Shown here in pieces: positions 59,171-64,000 of a stretch of DNA of 64,000 nucleotides. The notes beneath the pieces are model-generated. The model saw only the letters and a program-made list of their open reading frames with translations. It did not search any database and was not told where the DNA came from. Location of the stretch: contig JAQFVV010000017.1 in the NCBI GenBank assembly GCA_028023455.1, forward strand, positions 3,998,098 to 4,062,097. The letters run 5' to 3'. Positions within the stretch are counted from its first letter, which is position 1; the number at the start of each line of letters is the position of its first letter. The translations under genes were made by a program, and so were the position numbers. The stretch is from Epiperipatus broadwayi (Eukaryota > Onychophora > Udeonychophora > Euonychophora > Peripatidae).

Positions 59171-59744
59171 AATATTGTTAAATCTTTTTAATATTTATCT
59201 TCATTTTTAATTTTTCTCCTTTCATCTGATAGTTTGATACCATTTGAAATAATTTAGAAATATTGAATTAAAAAAACAATATCATCATTTGAAGAAAGTA
59301 GATGACTTAATAAGTAATCTCCATTTATTTTTATTCCTTTATTTTCTATTTATTCTATAACAAACTTTATTAAACAACTCTAAAAAGTTTTTTAGAGATG
59401 AAAAAACAAACATATAGAATATTATTCATTTTACTATGCAGTCTAATTAGCTCTGTTTGTCAGTATATTGGAATTATGTGATAATATTTAAAAACTTTAA
59501 TTACATCAAAAATGCTTATTAATCTATAAGTCTAATGTCAAACAGACTTTTCTACTCATTGACTTATTTAATGTATATTAGATTAAATATAGTCATGGAT
59601 TTATTATGACGTAAATCAAGTAAAATGTAGTCATTTTTCATGTAAATAACTTGAAATATATTTACTATTGATATTGGTAGGGAACCTATTAACCATGACT
59701 GATTATTCCAAGCTAAATTACTTTTACTCTAGCTACCAGTAATA
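59171..59744. other. non-coding DNA
   Basis: Nothing recognised. Confidence 0.45.
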
Positions 59745-59749
59745 GAGTA

Positions 59750-60140
59750 CCAAACTCTCCATACAATAGCGCCACCAAGTGCAAGCCTTCATAATCAATG
59801 GATGCAGGAAGGGTGGGTATAAAATCCCTATCTAGTGCCTATTCATCCAACATTCCCAGACTAGTTTCTAGCTTGTGGCTTTCATCAGTGAGGAGCCTTG
59901 GATTTGAGAGCACTGCATCTAGATCCTAGGATCTAATGCAACTTTTTATTGGTGATAGCTACAATCCAGAACTAGTCTCAGGTTGTTGGATAAGTAGGCA
60001 CTAGATAAGGAATTTATGCACAAATCTTCCTGCATCTGTTGATTATGAAGGCTTGCACTTGGTGGCGCTATTGTATGGAGAGTTTGGTACTTGTATTAAC
60101 AGCATGTGTAAGCATATGAAATGGTGGTCATGTGATGTTT
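59750..60140 (+). repeat. family A copy 9, foldback
   Basis: GTACCAAACTCTCCATACAATAGCGCCACCAAGTGCAAGCC is mirrored by GGCTTGCACTTGGTGGCGCTATTGTATGGAGAGTTTGGTAC, a ~40-bp perfect outer pair. The interior arms are more diverged. It ends GGTGGTCATGTGATGTTTTGATGG. No clean target duplication seen. Confidence 0.85.
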
Positions 60141-60720
60141 TGATGGCTTTACATTCAAGAATAGCTTTTTTTGTTTTGAATACGAATTTAAACCCAGATA
60201 GATTTTTTATAAGTATGAAAACTTAAAATATTCACAGCCTCTTTTAATATTCCATGAATAATGAACTATCTCCCTGAAAGATTTATATACATTAAATATT
60301 TTTATGGGTTTATTATAATGTAAACATTAAAGGGTGGAGTCATTCCAATGTGGATATCCAGAAATATGTTTAGCAGTCATGTTGCTAGGAAAAAAGCATC
60401 AATTACCATTGATGGTCCCAAATCTAGACTCTTTTTCTTCAATGCCCAATAGTAGCTTTCTTTGTGTTGAATTTAAATAGAAATAAAAAGAGATCCACTT
60501 TTATTTCTAATTTAATTTGTTGTATGAATTTAAATCCAGACAGCTATTTTTATAAGTGTGAGAACTTGAAAGACTGGCATCTTTTTTTAACTTACTGTGA
60601 ATAATAAATTATCTTCCCCAGAGAAATATATATGTAAAATTAAGTATTTTTATGAATTTATTACAATATAAACAAAGTAAGTGTGGAATCATTTTTTAAA
60701 AAACTGGAAAGATTTTAAGT
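60141..60720. other. non-coding DNA with a diverged direct repeat
   Basis: GAATTTAAACCCAGATAGATTTTTTATAAGTATGAAAACTTAAAA (about 60184) is echoed by GAATTTAAATCCAGACAGCTATTTTTATAAGTGTGAGAACTTGAAA (about 60527), period about 340 bp. Confidence 0.55.
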
Positions 60721-60721
60721 A

Positions 60722-60800
60722 GTCATCATCATCATCAACCATTATCAATCCACTGCAGGATGAAGGTCTCTCCAAGTTCAATCTATCTTTTCCAGTGATC
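60722..60800 (-). repeat. LINE 3' tail, minus strand
   Basis: CATCATCATCAACCATTATCAATCCACTGCAGGATGAAGGTCTCTCCAAG matches the reverse complement of the 3' end at about 1190-1265. Strongly 5'-truncated. Confidence 0.7.
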
Positions 60801-60904
60801 AGTGGTAATTGGTTTTTCCTAGCAATGTCATTGTTAAACATATTTCAGGTTATTTATATGAAAATGACCCACACTTTACTTTGTTTACATATATATATAT
60901 ATAT

Positions 60905-61280
60905 AAATTTAACGGTTTACAAACTATTACAAACAATCCTTAAATCTGCAGAAGTACTTTCAGTTAATTTCTTAAACCTGCCTCAACTGCCATTAAATTC
61001 AAAAAACAAAAGCGGAAGCAAATGTCATCAATTCAAATTCCACGAATCTCGTATTTTAATGTTAGCAGTTTGTTGATTTATTAAATGCATTTTATTCCTG
61101 TTTATAAAAAATGCCTCTTTAATTTTTCTTTTACAATGGTTTCTTTCCTCATGAAGAATGTTCACATTTTCAAAATCAAATTTAAATTTATATTCTTCAT
61201 GAGGACAGAAACCATAGTAAAAGAAAAATTTGAATTTAATGTGGATTTAAGGATTGTTTGTAAACCATTAAATTTATTAT
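60905..61280. repeat. family J repeat, copy 2, foldback
   Basis: GGTTTACAAACTATTACAAACAATCC near 60913 is mirrored by GGATTGTTTGTAAACC near 61250. A nested hairpin follows: GGTTTCTTTCCTCATGAAGAAT near 61139 against ATTCTTCATGAGGACAGAAACC near 61212. The left half aligns with 16990-17163. Confidence 0.7.
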
Positions 61281-62100
61281 TTTAATTATAATTACAATTT
61301 TGCTTTTAACTAACAGACATTTTATTTATTTTACATATATATATTGAAACAGTATGATTTGGTCATCATACAGTTTTACCTACTATATAAAATAGTAGTC
61401 TTAATTTCCCTAATTCAAACCCTAGAGGTACACGTATATAAAAGTATACTTGGTAATTTAGCATGTATAAAAACGTATATTTATGTGTATATGTGTGTAA
61501 TTGTATGTGCACACACATTTGCTATTTTGTATACACATTTTGTAATATTTTTATTTGAGAAAAATTGTATATTCACATCTGATTAATATTTTTATATAAT
61601 GTACACACATTTATATTTTCATACAAATATTTGTTTTATGATTTTAAATTATTAAATTGGTTTTAAGCTGTGGAAATTGTATATATATATAAGAACAAAG
61701 TTCTCTAAATTATTTCAAACGGTCTTTGAAGTTATCCAATTACTAAATTACTTAATCATGTATAGTAATTAAGGATAAATGAAAGTTTCTCAGGTGTATG
61801 TTAAAATGGTTGCAGCTTAAATCTCTTTCAAAAAAGAAAGAAAAAAGAAATTCACTGTTTAAAGAAAAAGAACTGTGTAAATCTTATGAGACACCGCCTG
61901 CATAAATCCAGACTTTATGATCCTTATAAAACAAAAATTGGACAATTAAACCTGCAATAAAATCCAGTTGAACTTGAATCTTGTGAAATAAAAGGGACAA
62001 TTAATAAGCATTAAGCCTGAAATCAATCTAACCTATTCGTTTGAAGTTGATGAAATTAAGACTTCTTAAGTTTTAAAGTCTAAAAATAAAGATTGTGAAT
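61281..62100. other. non-coding DNA
   Basis: Nothing recognised; an 80-codon frame at 61344-61586 is low-complexity. Confidence 0.4.
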
Positions 62101-62126
62101 GAGCTGTAAGAGGGGGGTGAAAGAAA

Positions 62127-62136
62127 TATAAAAAGG
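62127..62136 (+). promoter_or_regulatory. possible TATA box
   Basis: TATAAAAAGG is a strong match to the metazoan TATA consensus, in AGAAATATAAAAAGGCC, followed within 100 bp by a stretch of unusually mixed composition. No downstream gene was identified; an LTR promoter is one possibility. Such matches are frequent by chance in AT-rich DNA. Confidence 0.25.
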
Positions 62137-62149
62137 CCAGTTTAAAAAA

Positions 62150-64000
62150 AATCATGATCCATTTTGCTTTTACTCTCATGTTAATCTTTACCCAGGCAGT
62201 TTGCCTAGTTTTTGTCATGGAAACCAGTGGCTAGAGAAGCAAAGGCCACCTTCCTGGCAGCCAAGAACCGTTTATGGAGATCGAAGACCCAAACCACTGC
62301 CTAACTGAAAGAATAGCCCATAGATGAACCAGCTCAGATAAATCAGTCCATGCGTGTGTGTTTCATACTGTCAAGCTGCAAGCCTTCAGAGTAAATAACC
62401 GGTAACAACTTCTCAACCAAGCTAAATCTAAAGCTATAGCAATTTCTAAATCTTTCCTAAAGCTAGCTATATAATATAAATAATGTGCACAAACTCTTAA
62501 ACTCAAATCTTACAAATTAATTCAACTATGTTAAATAAGTGTATTCTCTTTTAAATTAATTAAACTGTATTAAATAAGTGTATTTCCATCTGTAAATTTT
62601 AAAATACTTCAAAAGTTAAAATGTAAATCTTGCCTGATCTCAAAATCTGAAATCTTTTTAAATTCACTTATAAAAGATTATTATTGCCTTATTATTTTCT
62701 CTATTTACGGCTATACTTTTGCATATATATATATATATTGTTAAAATGCATTTATTGATTTATGCTGTGCCTTCAGAGCAGAGATTATTAATTAGTATAA
62801 ACCTAAAGAGACGCTTTTGTTCTCAAATAAATTAATTTATGCTACTTGGCATATTTATAGATCTCTGTTCTGAAACCTATTTTGATATATTAGTTGAGCT
62901 GCTATATTTAGCTTAATATTGCATATATGTTGCTTATTAAAAGGTCTGTTTAGTTAAATACAAGAGAGTGATGATTTAAGGCATATTCAGCAGTTAGCCA
63001 TGTTTAAGTCCCAGATATGCTTTAGACCCCATTAATTTATTTCATAGAATATGTAGTTAATTAGTAAACTAGATCATTTTAATAAAGTCCTCTTTAGCAC
63101 AATTTCAGTGTTTATTTAACTAACTGGCATAGGGTAGTTTGCAGAAGAAACTATAGATTTTGCACTTGACTAATTGTAACAATTAATATTTAGAAGGCAT
63201 TGTGAATGAGTTTTTATGAAGCACTGAGGTGCATTCCGCCTTGCTATCATATAATTATTAAGATAAGATTAGGTTTTAAGGACTATCTTATCATCCCTAG
63301 TTCGGACAGCCCTCTCTCTTGAATGGGATAATGATTTTAAGGGTCATTCCCATTACCTCCTTCAGAACTGGAACACCAGAATCCAGCATCTTATATTATG
63401 GCTGTTCGATCATCCGAACTAAACGTTCACGTATAGCAAGCAACTGGTACCTGAGAACCGAGTAAACGTTACTGAATCTCATGAGTAAAGGCACATTGAA
63501 GCCGCATCTCTGATGTAATTTGCATAGAGCCGTAGCCTCCGAAGTTATGCTACAAAGCGCCAATTCATCTGCTGTTATATTAATTGTTCGGCATTGATCT
63601 GAACCTGAACCTCCGATCTAGTTTGTCTAATAATATCTACATAAAGAGCGCATGGACTGCTCATCACGTAATAATAAATTTAAGTACACATTGTATAAAG
63701 TTGCCACTCTCTTAAAATTTAATCCTTAACACACTAGTAGGAATGACAGAGCATAATTTAGGCCTCAGTGTAGACGTAAAAATAATTATTAATGTATAAA
63801 CGCTGTAATGAAATAATGTTGATTACAGAACGTGTAGTTCGTATTTTCACCATCCCACCTGCGAGTGGAATATGCAGTATATTTAATTGTTATTGTTTGT
63901 GTTTTGTCAATATTAAATAATTTTAAAACATATAACGTCTGCAGTATTATTCACTTTGTTTATATTAAATCACCATCCATAATTATTAATATATGCATTA
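62150..64000. other. mixed-composition unassigned DNA
   Basis: Two islands (about 62160-62420 and 63230-63700) are clearly less AT-rich than the rest and share nothing obvious with the window's repeats. The second holds CTAGTTCGGACAGCC and, ~110 bp later, GGCTGTTCGATCATCCGAACTA, which mirror each other apart from a short insertion. An LTR, a promoter region or an untranslated exon are all possible; I cannot choose. Confidence 0.4.

Noticed and set aside
61344-61586. 80-codon frame with a hydrophobic start
   Set aside because: Built partly from TATATG/TGTGTA low-complexity sequence, with no recognisable domain.

Overview
The window reads as non-coding chromosomal DNA from a large, repeat-rich, strongly AT-biased animal genome. 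A coleoid cephalopod, probably an octopus, is my best guess, because the dispersed repeats look like cephalopod SINE-type families. That assignment rests on recognition and no database was searched. I found no convincing host protein-coding exon, no intact tRNA or rRNA gene and no CRISPR array. Everything protein-like that I can support is retroelement debris.

Layout. 0-6 kb: the 3' end of an RTE-like LINE, several inverted repeats, an inverted pair of tRNA-derived SINEs (3.5-3.9 kb) and one copy of an old dispersed repeat (family H, 4.8-5.35 kb). 6-9 kb: a decayed LINE C-terminus, then a nearly perfect ~480-bp-arm palindrome whose two arms each encode a Penelope-type GIY-YIG domain, then a 103-bp tRNA-derived SINE with a perfect 19-bp target duplication. 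9-11.5 kb: two adjacent copies of an abundant foldback repeat (family A) and copies of family B. 11.5-20 kb: a low-repeat stretch, a possible third GIY-YIG relic, a long family A copy, tandem repeats (family E), and a hairpin around a ~184-bp AAT array. 20-25 kb: a degenerate LINE reverse transcriptase, a family A cluster, a second short SINE, and an inverted family C pair. 26-29.5 kb: a Penelope-like element on the minus strand (reverse transcriptase plus GIY-YIG, broken by frameshifts), bordered by a palindrome with hammerhead-like motifs. 31.7-32.6 kb: a TIR-bounded DNA-transposon-like element. 35.7-36.7 kb: a decayed gag-like reading frame. 37.5-38.8 kb: a LINE split by a 650-bp family A insertion with a 14-bp target duplication. 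40-50 kb: more A, B, C and H copies, an AAT array and hairpins. 53.8-55.1 kb: another LINE copy split by family B. 55-58.6 kb and 61.3-64 kb: comparatively repeat-poor DNA, the latter with a TATA-like box and a richer-GC segment.

No gene network can be described. The unifying theme is inverted duplication: most repeat families here (A, B, C, the tRNA SINE, two Penelope-related sequences, J) occur as head-to-head or tail-to-tail pairs. The best candidate for an undescribed system is family A. It is a foldback repeat with 11-16 bp target duplications at seven copies and copy sizes from about 60 to 650 bp.
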